Part shown: positions 24,133 through 34,033 of the stretch, piece by piece | How the letters are laid out: the number at the start of each line of letters is the position of its first letter | Position numbering within the stretch: the first letter of the stretch is position 1 | NCBI GenBank assembly: GCA_029852775.1 | Contig: LEKJ01000072.1 | Location: 1-37,974, forward strand | Direction: 5' to 3' | Length of the DNA stretch: 37,974 bases | DNA from: Pasteurellaceae bacterium LFhippo2 | GTDB lineage: Bacteria; Pseudomonadota; Gammaproteobacteria; Enterobacterales; Pasteurellaceae | Program-made: the position numbers and the translations under genes | Notes under the pieces: generated by a model | Told to the model about the DNA's origin: nothing | The model's input: the letters and a program-made list of their open reading frames with translations, nothing else | The model's database searches: none

Positions 24133-25590
24133 TTAACCTGCTAACTGCGCAAGTTTTTGACGGATTGCATTTGCTAATTCGGTGCTTACTTTTTCAAAGT
24201 GAGCCATTTGTTTTTCAACGATTTCAGGTACTGTTACGCCTGCTAAACCTGCTGCGAAGTTACCGCTCAAACGATCTTTTTCTTCCGCAGTGAAGATGTT
24301 GTATAACGCTGTGGGTTGTGAGTAGTAATCTTCATCGTACTCACGGAAGTCAAAGTGCGCTGCTTCACGTTCAATTTGTAATGGTAATTGATCGTGCGTT
24401 GGAACATAAGTTTCAAAACGGTTCGGTGCATAGTTAGGATGTGTACCGCCGTTGTTATCTACACGCATTGCGCCATCACGGTGTGTCGTGTGGTATGGGC
24501 ATTTTGGTGCATTTACTGGGATTTGGTGGTGGTTAACACCTAAACGGTAACGCTGTGCATCTTGGTAAGAGAACAGACGGCCTTGTAACATACGGTCTGG
24601 AGAGAAACCAATTCCAGGAACGATGTTGCTTGGAGCGAATGCCGCTTGCTCAACTTCTGCAAAGTAGTTTACCGGGTTACGATTTAACTCTAACACACCC
24701 ACTTCGATTACAGGGTAATCTGCATGTGGCCATACTTTTGTTAAGTCAAACGCGTAGTTGTGTTTGTGTGCATCTGCTTCAGGCATAATTTGCACTTGAA
24801 CTGTCCAACGAGGGAATTCACCACGTTCGATTGCTTCATATAAATCTTGTTGGCTTGATTCACGGTTATCACCCACAACTTTTGCCGCTTCTTCGTTAGT
24901 GAAGAATTTGTGACCTTGTTGTGTTTTGAAGTGGAATTTAACCCAGAATCGTTCGTTCTGTTCGTTCACAAAGCTATAAGTATGGCTACCGTAACCATTC
25001 ATATGACGTAAAGTCGCAGGAATACCACGATCTGAGAATAATGTCATAATTTGGTGCATTGACTCAGGGTGACGTGACCAGAAATCCCATGCTGCATTTG
25101 CATCACGTAAGTTAGTTTGTGGGTTACGTTTTTGTGTGTGGATAAAATCCGGGAATTTTAATGGATCACGAATAAAGAATACTGGCGTATTGTTACCTAC
25201 TAAGTCCCAGTTACCTTCTTCTGTATAGAATTTTAACGAGAAACCACGAACATCACGCTCTGCGTCTGCCGCACCACGCTCACCTGCTACTGTAGAGAAA
25301 CGTAATAATACTTCAGTTTGCGCACCCTGTTTGAATACGGCTGCTTTAGTGAATTTAGTGATATCTTCAGTTACTGTGAATGTACCGTAAGCTGCTGAAC
25401 CTTTAGCATGAACAACACGCTCTGGGATACGCTCACGTGCGAAGTGTGCTAATTTCTCTTGGAACCACACATCTTGTAAAAGTAATGGACCACGCGGGCC
25501 TGCTGACATTGTATTATCGTTGCTAACAACTGGTGCTCCAGCTGCATTAGTCAAGGTTTTAGAACCGTGATCGAAAGGGCATTTTGACAT
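24133..25590 (-). CDS. katA: Monofunctional haem catalase, small-subunit type
   Basis: A 485-residue catalase that decomposes hydrogen peroxide, of the same type as HktE of H. influenzae. Distal haem-side residues are visible: His in [16 protein letters not shown] (about residue 61) and Asn in [12 protein letters not shown] (about 132). The proximal haem-ligand tyrosine is in [14 protein letters not shown] (about 344). Length and the RLFSYQD..RYRLG...Q form are those of clade 3 enzymes; the large-subunit C-terminal flavodoxin-like domain is absent. A GAGGAG sequence lies 9 bases before the ATG. Single-gene unit with its own promoter and terminator. I use katA; hktE is the Haemophilus name. 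Confidence 0.95.
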   Translation of the reverse strand: MSKCPFDHGSKTLTNAAGAPVVSNDNTMSAGPRGPLLLQDVWFQEKLAHFARERIPERVVHAKGSAAYGTFTVTEDITKFTKAAVFKQGAQTEVLLRFSTVAGERGAADAERDVRGFSLKFYTEEGNWDLVGNNTPVFFIRDPLKFPDFIHTQKRNPQTNLRDANAAWDFWSRHPESMHQIMTLFSDRGIPATLRHMNGYGSHTYSFVNEQNERFWVKFHFKTQQGHKFFTNEEAAKVVGDNRESSQQDLYEAIERGEFPRWTVQVQIMPEADAHKHNYAFDLTKVWPHADYPVIEVGVLELNRNPVNYFAEVEQAAFAPSNIVPGIGFSPDRMLQGRLFSYQDAQRYRLGVNHHQIPVNAPKCPYHTTHRDGAMRVDNNGGTHPNYAPNRFETYVPTHDQLPLQIEREAAHFDFREYDEDYYSQPTALYNIFTAEEKDRLSGNFAAGLAGVTVPEIVEKQMAHFEKVSTELANAIRQKLAQLAG

Positions 25591-25635
25591 AATTTCATTC
25601 TCCTCAAATATGAATGGGTAATCAATTCGAGTTGC

Positions 25636-25663
25636 ATTATAGATATTATTGGATATTTAACAA
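25636..25663 (-). promoter_or_regulatory. Catalase promoter
   Basis: On the minus strand TTGTTA (25658-25663), a 16-base spacer and a perfect TATAAT (25636-25641) precede the ATG by about 46 bases. I looked for an OxyR-type ATAG/CTAT array and found scattered half-sites without the right spacing. Confidence 0.75.
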
Positions 25664-25772
25664 TCTATTGATTTAATACAAAACAACTATCAATAATGAA
25701 ACAACAATAGACAAATATAAAATTAATTACTAACTTTCAACCACTTCTATTTGTAAAAAATTAAAAAAATAT

Positions 25773-25782
25773 AACCGCTTGC
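25773..25782 (-). repeat. Uptake signal sequence, Apl type (one base off)
   Basis: AACCGCTTGC reverse-complements to GCAAGCGGTT and is followed on the minus strand by the A/T tail TATATTTTTTTAATTTTT. It is intergenic between the catalase promoter and the exporter operon. Confidence 0.6.
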
Positions 25783-25796
25783 ATACTTAAAAGGCA

Positions 25797-25829
25797 CAAA
25801 AAATCCCTTCCTATAAATAGAAAGGGATC
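25797..25829 (-). terminator. Terminator of the type I secretion operon
   Basis: ATCCCTTCC and GAAAGGGAT form a stem around TATAAATA (25803-25828); on the minus strand it is followed by six T. It lies just after the stop of the HlyD-type gene and closes the operon. Confidence 0.9.
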
Positions 25830-25834
25830 TTAAA

Positions 25835-27055
25835 TTAACGCTCTTGTAACGCCTGCTTCATACGCGTAATCGGCTTGATCAAGTAGGTAAAAATAGTTTT
25901 TTCACCTGTTTTAATATCAACTGTTGCCGTCATACCAGGAGAAATATCTAACACTTTTCCTTCCTTATCAGTGATTTGGCTACCCGACGTTTCAACTAAG
26001 ATTCGATAATAAGCTTGATCAGGATCTAATTTTAATTCACTTGGACGTCGCTCATCTTGCAATGTATCTGGGCTGATTAAAGTTACTTTACCTTCTAAAC
26101 CACCATAGATTGAATAATCATAAGCACTTACTTTAATCAAAGCATCTTGCCCTGGACGAATGAATGCCACATCACGTGGACTAATATATGCCTGAACAAT
26201 TAACTTATCATCAAGTGGAACAATCTCTAAAATATCTTGCCCTGCTTGAACAACACCGCCAACGGTATTAATACGGATATTTTTCACTATACCACGTAAA
26301 GGCGCTTTGATTTGCGAACGTTCCACAGGGTCTGCACGCATTGCCATATTTTCTTTAGCTTGAGCAAGCTCCGATTCCATATTTACCAATTCATTATTCG
26401 CATCAGCTAAATAGCGATTACGACGCTCTGCAATTTGCTGAGCAAAATCAGAAGATTGACGCTGCATTCTAAGTAACTCAACGGCGGACATTACTCCACG
26501 TTTTACCATCGGTTCCATAATCGCAATTTCTTTATCCAATAAAGATTTGCTCTTTGATAAACCATTTACTGCATCCTGCATAGCACGGCGACGAGCCTCA
26601 TAAGCAGCTTTCTCACGTTGCTTAACCGCTGATGGAATATTAGCACCAAAAACAAGCTTTTTACCGTGAGCCTCAGCCTTTAAACGAGCAACAATACCTT
26701 CTAAGTTTTGCACCTTCGCTTCACTCTCACGCAAAATTGCAGAGCTTCGAGTGTCATCTAAAGTCAAAAGAATTTGATCTTTTTCAACAATATCACCTTC
26801 TTTTACTTTCATTTCTCTGATAATACCAGGATCTAAACTCTGTACAACTTGCTCACGACTGCTTGGAATAATACTGCCTTGCCCACGAGTTACTTCTTCT
26901 AATGGGCTAAAGTAAGACCATACAACCACTGCTACAAGAAAAACAAAAAGCAACATAACAACAGCAAAAGAGCGATGATGTTTTTCTGTTTGTAACGCTG
27001 AATTTAAATCATTTACCAACGCCAAATCAGACTGACTTAATTTTTCATTACTCAT
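25835..27055 (-). CDS. Type I secretion membrane fusion protein (HlyD/LapC type)
   Basis: A 406-residue periplasmic adaptor that bridges the ABC exporter and the TolC-type channel. One membrane segment (about residues 31-50) follows a short cytoplasmic tail. Then come a split lipoyl domain (SLDPGIIREMKVKEGDIVEKDQ near 70-91; RSQIKAPLRGIVKNIRIN near 245-262), a long coiled-coil hairpin (about 95-240) and the HlyD C-terminal beta domain ending with TYLIKPITRMKQALQER, the typical family end. AAGGA lies 6 bases before the ATG; only 2 bases separate the gene from the ABC stop, so the two are translationally linked. Last gene of the operon. Confidence 0.92.
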   Translation of the reverse strand: MSNEKLSQSDLALVNDLNSALQTEKHHRSFAVVMLLFVFLVAVVVWSYFSPLEEVTRGQGSIIPSSREQVVQSLDPGIIREMKVKEGDIVEKDQILLTLDDTRSSAILRESEAKVQNLEGIVARLKAEAHGKKLVFGANIPSAVKQREKAAYEARRRAMQDAVNGLSKSKSLLDKEIAIMEPMVKRGVMSAVELLRMQRQSSDFAQQIAERRNRYLADANNELVNMESELAQAKENMAMRADPVERSQIKAPLRGIVKNIRINTVGGVVQAGQDILEIVPLDDKLIVQAYISPRDVAFIRPGQDALIKVSAYDYSIYGGLEGKVTLISPDTLQDERRPSELKLDPDQAYYRILVETSGSQITDKEGKVLDISPGMTATVDIKTGEKTIFTYLIKPITRMKQALQER

Positions 27056-27057
27056 TT

Positions 27058-29319
27058 TTATTCCTTACTACCTTTATTTGCAATATTTTCAGCAGAAGTA
27101 ACCGCTTGCTGCTCCTTTTCTATCTCAGATGATTTCTCTGGTTTGGTTACTATAGCCTGAGCTACTTTTTTAATCGCTTGTTGTGATTCTTCTTGTGGTT
27201 GCTTTTTTTCTCCTTGTTGTAAACGAGCTAATACAGCATCACGTGGGCCATCCATCACAATTTGCCCATTATCAACAACAATAATGCGATTTACTAATTT
27301 CAATACTTGCGGACGATGAGTGACAACAAGCATTGTACGGCTGCCGATCCAATGAGCTAATGCCTGTAATACCATCTCTTCTGAAGCCTGATCTAAATCA
27401 CTGGTTGGTTCATCTAGCAACACAACACGTGGATCTTTAATTGTTAAACGAGCTAATGCAACTAACTGCTTCTGACCGCCCGATAATCCTTGTCCGTTTT
27501 CACCTAACGGCATATCTAAGCCACGTGGGTGTTTATTTACTAAATGATCTAAACCAAAACGACGTAATGCAATTAATAATTCTTGGTCACTTGAAAAATT
27601 ATCTGTACGCGCAATATCTAAGTTTTCACGCAGAGTTCCTAAGAATAAACGTGAAGATTGGCCTAATAGTGAAACTTTGCTACGTAAAAAGTTAGGATCA
27701 ATCTGACGAATATCGACACCATCTAATGAAATACCACCACTTGAAGGTTCATATAAACCAGAAGCTAACTTTAACATCGTACTCTTACCACTACCAACAC
27801 GGCCTAGAATCCCAACTTTCTCGCCTGGTTTAATTACCACATTAACATTAGCCAGCGCATTACCTGTATCTTTATTATATTCAAAAGCAACATTGTTGAA
27901 CTGCATTGCGCCTGATACTTGATCCAAAGTTACATATTGACGATCAACGTCGCGCTCAATTGGGCGCTCAACAATTCCATCAATGCCCTTTAAAGCAAGG
28001 CGGGCTTGTTGGAATCTCGTTGCAAGCCCAGCAACTTGAGCAAGTGGAGCTAATGCTCGCCCCGATAAGATCACAGCTGCAATTAATGCCCCCATAGTAA
28101 TTCGACTACCTTCATCTTCACTATGGATTAAATAAGTACCTAATAAAACCAAAAATACTGTGTTTAACTGCTGTAACATTGTTGAAAAATTAACAACTAA
28201 GTTACTCACATCTTTTGCTTTCATTTGTGAGGTTGCTGTTTTAGCCGTATAAGTATCCCAACGCTGTTGCGCCCAGTTTAATGCATTGTTGGCTTTTAAT
28301 GTTTCGATACCATCTAATGCTTCAACAATTAAGCCTTGACGCTGAGAAGATTCACGCATTGATTCATTTAATTTTGCAGCTAATTTCGGTTGAGAAAGAA
28401 CTCCAACTAAAATGACAGCGATAATAATTGCTGTTGGCACAATAGCTAATTTACCACCAACAAGATAAATTACGCCTACGAATAAAAACAAGAAAGGTAA
28501 GTCAACTAATACCAGTAAACTCGCACTTGTCATAAACTCACGTACCGATTCAAAATCACGTAAGTTATTCGCATAAGATCCCGAAGAAACTGGCTTATCA
28601 ATTAAACGTAACGACATCACACGTCTGAAAAGTGCAGAGCTAATGATAAGATCGGCTTTTTTACCTGCAATATCAGTTAGTCTAGAACGAATCATCTTCG
28701 CTACAAATTCAAAGAAAATCGCAATAACTACTCCAATACTTAATGCCCATAGGGTTTCATAAGTCTTATTTGGAATCACTCGGTCATAAACGTTCATTAC
28801 ATATAGTGAACTCACCAATGCTAAAAAGTTAATGATAAAAGTCGCTAAAATAACTTGCCCATAATACGATTTAAAGCGCCAAATAACTTTCCAGAACCAA
28901 GCCTTAGGCAAATGATATTCGGGTAATTCAGAACGAATATCTGCAACCATTCTTGGTTTTATAAACCAACAATAGCCCAAATACATCTCAACTAATTCTG
29001 AGTATTTTAAAGTTTTCGTTACGTTAGACTGATGAACATGAAAAAGACGCTCTTTACCACGTCCTTCAATCTTAGTAATCACCAATGCTTCATCATTTTT
29101 AAGAATAGCAACCACAGGAACCGCTAAACTTGGAATATCCTGCAATTTACGCTTAGAAATAGAATTTTCAAAACCATAAGTACGTAATACTTCAACTAAC
29201 GATTGGTAATTAATATTTTGCTTTTCATCTCTAATTGCTTGAGAAGTTAATGCTTCTTGAGCAACAGGGCTACCATGCAATTGAGTAGCAAGCGATAAAT
29301 GTTCAATAATTGACTTCAT
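27058..29319 (-). CDS. Type I secretion ABC exporter (LapB type) with C39-like domain
   Basis: A 753-residue ABC exporter subunit that powers one-step secretion. The N-terminal ~140 residues form a C39-peptidase-like domain without a recognisable catalytic Cys near its start, hence a docking rather than cleaving domain, as in LapB and HlyB. A five-to-six-helix membrane domain follows (about 160-440). The ATPase has Walker A GRVGSGKST (about 510), signature LSGGQKQLVALARL, Walker B VVLLDEPTSDLD and H-loop VVTHRP, and a long charged C-terminal tail rich in Lys, Glu and Gln. A GTG is in frame at 29328, three codons upstream; ATG 29319 seems the more likely start, though no strong ribosome-binding site is visible for either. 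Confidence 0.92.
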   Translation of the reverse strand: MKSIIEHLSLATQLHGSPVAQEALTSQAIRDEKQNINYQSLVEVLRTYGFENSISKRKLQDIPSLAVPVVAILKNDEALVITKIEGRGKERLFHVHQSNVTKTLKYSELVEMYLGYCWFIKPRMVADIRSELPEYHLPKAWFWKVIWRFKSYYGQVILATFIINFLALVSSLYVMNVYDRVIPNKTYETLWALSIGVVIAIFFEFVAKMIRSRLTDIAGKKADLIISSALFRRVMSLRLIDKPVSSGSYANNLRDFESVREFMTSASLLVLVDLPFLFLFVGVIYLVGGKLAIVPTAIIIAVILVGVLSQPKLAAKLNESMRESSQRQGLIVEALDGIETLKANNALNWAQQRWDTYTAKTATSQMKAKDVSNLVVNFSTMLQQLNTVFLVLLGTYLIHSEDEGSRITMGALIAAVILSGRALAPLAQVAGLATRFQQARLALKGIDGIVERPIERDVDRQYVTLDQVSGAMQFNNVAFEYNKDTGNALANVNVVIKPGEKVGILGRVGSGKSTMLKLASGLYEPSSGGISLDGVDIRQIDPNFLRSKVSLLGQSSRLFLGTLRENLDIARTDNFSSDQELLIALRRFGLDHLVNKHPRGLDMPLGENGQGLSGGQKQLVALARLTIKDPRVVLLDEPTSDLDQASEEMVLQALAHWIGSRTMLVVTHRPQVLKLVNRIIVVDNGQIVMDGPRDAVLARLQQGEKKQPQEESQQAIKKVAQAIVTKPEKSSEIEKEQQAVTSAENIANKGSKE
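27100..27109 (-). repeat. Uptake-signal-like core
   Basis: AACCGCTTGC reverse-complements to GCAAGCGGTT. It lies in the 3' part of the exporter ATPase gene and lacks a clear A/T tail, so it is the weakest copy. Confidence 0.4.
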
Positions 29320-29331
29320 AAATACCACATA

Positions 29332-30570
29332 TTATTCGATTATAGCTAATGATACACCAGCCCAATGAGTCATTCGAGATTGAGAGGCAATATATAATAA
29401 AGCAGCATCACGAAAATCATTGCGAGCCGTAATCTCAGCAGCTTGAACGCTAGTTAATTCTTGATAAGCATTCAAAACTTCCATCAAACTTTTTATGCCG
29501 ATTTCGAATTGCAGTTCAGAGTCTTTTACAACATTACGTTGCAAAGTGATCTGCTTATGAGCCACTTTAGCTAATTGCTGATTACGATGCATATCAACTT
29601 CAGCGGTTCTTGCTTGTTCTTCAACAGTTAATGCAATTTCTCTTAATTTTGCTTCTGCTGCCTGTTGCGAATAGTAACTTTGATTTTCTGTGTGCTTAGC
29701 TGCTTCATTATAGAAATCCCAATTAAACGTCACGTACACTTCACGTTCATGACGTGTAGCTGTTCCTTCTAAATTGATCGATGGTTTTCTTCTTGCTTTA
29801 GCAGCTTCTACCGCAGAACGAGAGCTATCATACTCTTTCTCCTGAGCTAGATAGGTTGGATTCGTTCTAATATCTGGATTATGAAAACGTCCTACAAGTC
29901 CCGTTGCAGTCTCTTTTGCAAAAGGATCTACTAAATCTCTCTCCGTAATAGGTTCTGGAGTATAGCGACTCAAACGGCTCAACATATTGTACATAATCTT
30001 CTCTTGCTGTAATAAAGTAGATTCAACTTGATTGCGGCGAGAAAGTGCTTCATTCATCTCAGATTGACGACCTGGATCATAAGTCGTAATAATTTTTAGA
30101 TCCGAGATCATCTTATCGTGACGCTTTAAGCTTTCTTTATAAATCACAATATTTTCTTTAGCACGTAAAGCAGTTAAATACAAAGAACCGACCTGATAGC
30201 CTACATTTTCACGAGTTTCACTAAAACGATGTTGATAAAATGTTTCTCTATGTCTATCACGCTCGATTTCCGCTTCAATAGCTCCCCAAGAATAGAGATT
30301 CAAACGAGCTGCAAGACCAGGGCCTGAACGGCGATCACTCGAATAAGTATGCTTTTGCGCTATAACACCAGTTCCTGTTGCTGAAAGAACTGGTAGATGA
30401 CCAGCTTCTGAAATTTTAGTTTGCTCTTCTGCAGCATAGATATTAGCTCGAGCTTCATCTAACATTGGGTCATAGGTTAAAGCATAATTTAAAATTTGCT
30501 TCAAATTCATAGCAGAAGCACTGGTAGCTAATAACAAGCTACCAAATGCAGCGCCTATTAATTTTTTCAT
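29332..30570 (-). CDS. TolC-family outer membrane channel protein
   Basis: A 412-residue protein with a Sec signal peptide (MKKLIGAAFGSLLLATSASA, cleavage before MNLKQ) and the repeated outer membrane efflux domain made of long helices. LKQILNYALTYDPMLDEARA is the typical first repeat motif and the second repeat begins near residue 220. It resembles LapE/PrtF-type components dedicated to type I adhesin secretion rather than the housekeeping TolC, given its place in the operon. AGGAG lies 7 bases before the ATG, 16 bases after the preceding stop. Confidence 0.9.
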   Translation of the reverse strand: MKKLIGAAFGSLLLATSASAMNLKQILNYALTYDPMLDEARANIYAAEEQTKISEAGHLPVLSATGTGVIAQKHTYSSDRRSGPGLAARLNLYSWGAIEAEIERDRHRETFYQHRFSETRENVGYQVGSLYLTALRAKENIVIYKESLKRHDKMISDLKIITTYDPGRQSEMNEALSRRNQVESTLLQQEKIMYNMLSRLSRYTPEPITERDLVDPFAKETATGLVGRFHNPDIRTNPTYLAQEKEYDSSRSAVEAAKARRKPSINLEGTATRHEREVYVTFNWDFYNEAAKHTENQSYYSQQAAEAKLREIALTVEEQARTAEVDMHRNQQLAKVAHKQITLQRNVVKDSELQFEIGIKSLMEVLNAYQELTSVQAAEITARNDFRDAALLYIASQSRMTHWAGVSLAIIE

Positions 30571-30586
30571 TTTTATCTCCTAAAAA

Positions 30587-33500
30587 TTAATTTGTTTCTT
30601 TGGGGAAAAGTCCACTCAATCCGATACCATTTGACGCTTTAATCAAAATAGTATCATTATCTTTTACTATATCCGATAATCTAGATTGTAACTCTTCTTT
30701 ATTAATAAAATGACTTACCCTAATTTTTTGCGCTGTTAAAATATCTACTAAACAGGCACTAATAGCGCCTACTAGTACAACTTCACGAGCTTTTGTTTGG
30801 CTAATTGTTTCAACTAATTCTAAATGATATTTTTGACTATCAACGCCTAGCTCTAACATATCACCTAAAATTAATAATTTGTGCTTTTTCGCCACTCTTA
30901 AATCAGAAAAATTAGTTAATGCTGCACGCATAGAAAGCGGATTTGCGTTATACGCTTCATCATAAATTGTAATTAACTTGCCTTCATACTGGGTTTTAAA
31001 TACATCACCACGCCCTTCTACAGGCTTGAAACTAGCTAATTGTTTAATCAATGCATCTAAATCAAAGCCTAAATGGTTCGCAGTAGCTAAAATTGCCATC
31101 GCATTTAAAACAAAATGCTTGCCTTTAGCTTTGAATCTTAATTCATAATCTTTCCCAAGCAGATTGATTCTCACAACACCACGTTGATATTTCACTAATT
31201 TAATATCTGATTCAGAATGTTCACCATAACTAACTAAAGTCAAATGATGTTGCTTGGCTTTATCAGCAATAATATCATATTGCTCAATATCACGGCAGAT
31301 CACAGCTAAACTCTTAGGTTTCATCCCTTCGAAAATACGTGCTTTTTTCTGTGCAATCATCTCGACTGTTTTATGATATTCAAGGTGAGCAGGAGCAATA
31401 TTAGTAATAATTGCTACATCAGGTTGTGCCATTTGAGTATTCTCATGCATTCCACCAATAGCCATTTCAATAATCCAATTACGAGCATCCTTTGGCATCA
31501 TTGACATATTCCAAGCAACACCAGCGGGTAAATTTGCGCTATCTAAACTCTGGCCTATTTCGCCAAAAATACTCAATGAATGAGCTAACATTGCAACTGT
31601 TGTGGTTTTACCTGCGCTACCAGTTACTCCAATCACATTGCCAGTAAACTGTTTTCGAATCCATTCTCCAATATCAATAGTCGCTTTACGAACATTATCA
31701 ACCAATAAAACTGGTACACCGAAATTTAAATAGGTTTTAGGATCATCGGTAATAATGGCTGAAGCGCCTTTAACAACAAGTGATTTAACCGCAATCGCAG
31801 GCAAATATCCTTTAGCCATACGCTGACCACGAGCAACAACAATATGTCCTGCTTTAAAACGCTTTGGAAAAATAGACATTCCTGTCGCTTGCCAGTCATC
31901 ATCAGGTTCAATAATCCACTTACCGCCTGTTGCTAGAACCAATCCCTTTTTACCCATAGTTGGTTCTGTAGATATAGAGTGACCTTCTTGGACTAAACTA
32001 TTTGGATATTGTCCTGTTTTAAGTAAATGGTAATAAGCAATTAAACCAGATAAATAGTGCTCCACATCATCAATACGCACACGGAAAGCATGGTGACGAA
32101 TAAAACAGCCATACAAAATTGTTTCTGGTAATTTAAAGAACATAGCTGTTTCAGGGAAAAACACCCCATTCATTAAATAATTCGCACGGCGATGCAATGC
32201 AGAATAGAAATCAGCCACATCAAAGCCATCAAGTAAATCTTGATATTGCGGATATTCATCTAGCTTTAACAACATATTATGGAAAGCCATACTTAACTCT
32301 AATAATGTTGGGAATGTTGTAATACGCTTACGAATAAAACTTACATAGCCTTTTACATTATTCAATGCGAATTCAAAATATTTTCTTTCAGGCTTATAAA
32401 TAGCTAATTCATTTGAACAATATGAGAGCCAATGGTCGTGAGCTTCAGAATGTCCTGCTTGAATAAAATAGTCAAACGCTTGGCTAACACATTCAATCCA
32501 ACGAGAATCTTTTGTCATACCATATAAACGCATTAAACCAAATGCAGCTTCACCGTCATAATAAATTACTCGATTTTTTGCGATGACATCTAATGTTTTA
32601 GCATCCAACACATGAACAAAGCTACCATCATCCTGCTGCATTGCAACAATACCATTTGCTAGTTTTTCAGCCAATTTTAAATAACCTTCAATTTGTGCTG
32701 AATCTGGAAATACTTGAATGTATTTCACTAATGCTAAAATTGCGACCGCATTTGCCCCAAGCTTAATCTCATTATTCACTTCAACCACATAAGCACGATT
32801 ATCAGGATAATGACGAATAATCTCATTAATTAAATAACTTAATGCAAGATCGATATTCGCTTTAATCTGCGCTAATTCCGTACTGTTGCCTTGTTGCAAA
32901 CAAAATTCATAGCCTTCAATTAATGCATAAGTACTACTTGCATGGCGCAGTGTATTGTAGTTATCGATAGTACGACCAAAACAAGGAAAATGCCCATATT
33001 CGTACTTACCATTTGAAAAGACTTGCTTAGCTAGGTAAGCGGTTACTTTTTTAATTAAATTTGCAGAATTTTGCGCAGATAACTGCGGTAATGCTCGGCG
33101 TCCTTGAGAACGGCTCTCTGTGGACAATAAATGAAACTCTTTTTGCTCTAAATCGAGAAATACTCCAGCTGTTTGGAAAGTTCGCATTGGCAAATCTTGG
33201 TGAAAATCAGGAAGCTGACTACTGCCATGACGAGCTTTAAAATAGCGCTGTAAATTTTTTATATTAGCAACTGTTAAAGGTTCTTCTGCTCCGCCATATA
33301 AACAAGCATTAGCATGTAGTTCTGATTCTGTTAGCAACAACCAAGGCTCACGTTTGCCTTCAAAGGCGATGCCTGAACGGAAATAATTGCGTTTATAGCG
33401 GAAAAAAACTTTTTGTAATGTATGCCACGAAGTTGATTGTACATTCGTAGTCCACTCCAAACGCATCCATTTTAAAGGTTGTTCAAAGGATTCTTGCAAT

Positions 33501-33721
33501 TTTTCCAATTTTTGCTGGAAAAGAATTTGCCATTCTGAATAAGATAAAGAAGCTAAATCAGCGATAAAGGTATGCACTTTTGCTCTTTTGTTGCCATCTG
33601 TTGCAGACAAAATAAAAGTGTTTTTTAGTTCCGAATCTGTTTGTGTCGTAAATAAATGCTGTTGAATGCTCACTTGATGAGACATAGCAAATACCAACAG
33701 ATCCGAAGATGAGTTAGTCAT
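30587..33721 (-). CDS. Large fusion: alpha/alpha-barrel-like N-terminus plus MurF-like ligase
   Basis: A 1044-residue cytoplasmic protein. The C-terminal ~440 residues form a complete Mur ligase of MurF type: N-terminal Mur domain with GHIVVARGQ and GASAIITDD, P-loop GVTGSAGKTTT (Lys705), DEAYNANPLSMRAAL, LGDMLELG and IKASNGIGLSG. Mur ligases couple ATP to amide bond formation on a carboxylate. The N-terminal ~600 residues contain helical repeats suggesting an alpha/alpha toroid (HASSTYALIEGYEF, DDGSFVH, YYDGEAAFGLMRLYG), with a family unknown to me. The first ATG of the frame (33808) gives an unlikely extension; ATG 33721 has AAAGGG at good spacing. It lies between a giant adhesin gene and its type I exporter genes, so it may modify the adhesin or make a linked peptide-like product. 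It is not the housekeeping MurF, which is about 450 residues. Confidence 0.75.
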   Translation of the reverse strand: MTNSSSDLLVFAMSHQVSIQQHLFTTQTDSELKNTFILSATDGNKRAKVHTFIADLASLSYSEWQILFQQKLEKLQESFEQPLKWMRLEWTTNVQSTSWHTLQKVFFRYKRNYFRSGIAFEGKREPWLLLTESELHANACLYGGAEEPLTVANIKNLQRYFKARHGSSQLPDFHQDLPMRTFQTAGVFLDLEQKEFHLLSTESRSQGRRALPQLSAQNSANLIKKVTAYLAKQVFSNGKYEYGHFPCFGRTIDNYNTLRHASSTYALIEGYEFCLQQGNSTELAQIKANIDLALSYLINEIIRHYPDNRAYVVEVNNEIKLGANAVAILALVKYIQVFPDSAQIEGYLKLAEKLANGIVAMQQDDGSFVHVLDAKTLDVIAKNRVIYYDGEAAFGLMRLYGMTKDSRWIECVSQAFDYFIQAGHSEAHDHWLSYCSNELAIYKPERKYFEFALNNVKGYVSFIRKRITTFPTLLELSMAFHNMLLKLDEYPQYQDLLDGFDVADFYSALHRRANYLMNGVFFPETAMFFKLPETILYGCFIRHHAFRVRIDDVEHYLSGLIAYYHLLKTGQYPNSLVQEGHSISTEPTMGKKGLVLATGGKWIIEPDDDWQATGMSIFPKRFKAGHIVVARGQRMAKGYLPAIAVKSLVVKGASAIITDDPKTYLNFGVPVLLVDNVRKATIDIGEWIRKQFTGNVIGVTGSAGKTTTVAMLAHSLSIFGEIGQSLDSANLPAGVAWNMSMMPKDARNWIIEMAIGGMHENTQMAQPDVAIITNIAPAHLEYHKTVEMIAQKKARIFEGMKPKSLAVICRDIEQYDIIADKAKQHHLTLVSYGEHSESDIKLVKYQRGVVRINLLGKDYELRFKAKGKHFVLNAMAILATANHLGFDLDALIKQLASFKPVEGRGDVFKTQYEGKLITIYDEAYNANPLSMRAALTNFSDLRVAKKHKLLILGDMLELGVDSQKYHLELVETISQTKAREVVLVGAISACLVDILTAQKIRVSHFINKEELQSRLSDIVKDNDTILIKASNGIGLSGLFPKETN

Positions 33722-33911
33722 ATTTTTTATCCCTTTAGGGTTATCAACGAAAGCTATAAATCCAATGGAGTTATAGCAAATAGTTTGAGATTTTAACTGA
33801 TTTATCAATAAATTAAGTAAACTAAAAGGAAATCTATGTAAAGAAAGCCTTGTTATATTTCTATTACATTGACCTTTGACAGAATATTAATCTTCATTAA
33901 GTAATCTGAAT

Positions 33912-33921
33912 ACAAGCGGTT
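33912..33921 (+). repeat. Uptake signal sequence, Apl type (one base off)
   Basis: ACAAGCGGTT followed by an A/T tail containing AAAATTTTTTGCAAATT. It lies in the 312-base gap between the adhesin stop and the Mur-ligase fusion. Besides this and the adhesin terminator the gap is A/T-rich; a promoter for the exporter operon is expected, but I see no convincing -35/-10 pair. Confidence 0.75.
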
Positions 33922-33963
33922 CAATTATCAAAATTTTTTGCAAATTAATCCTAAAAATAGATA

Positions 33964-33998
33964 TAAAAAAGCCCCCTAGGATTGCTCCTAAGGGGCTT
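33964..33998 (-). terminator. Terminator after the adhesin gene
   Basis: On the minus strand AAGCCCCTTAGGA pairs with TCCTAGGGGGCTT (one mismatch) around a 4-base loop, followed by six T. It separates the adhesin transcript from the downstream secretion genes, which therefore need their own promoter or read-through. Confidence 0.92.
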
Positions 33999-34033
33999 GA
34001 TTATATTAAGTTAACAACTATGTTAGGAATTAA

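Noticed and set aside
25636-25720. OxyR site upstream of the catalase gene
   Set aside because: ATAG and CTAT half-sites exist but not with the 7-base spacings of the OxyR consensus.
30587-33721. Housekeeping MurF of peptidoglycan synthesis
   Set aside because: It is more than twice the usual length, with an unrelated N-terminal half, and lies in an adhesin export locus and not the dcw cluster.
33722-33808. Longer N-terminus for the Mur-ligase fusion
   Set aside because: No ribosome-binding site at 33808, while AAAGGG precedes ATG 33721 at normal distance.
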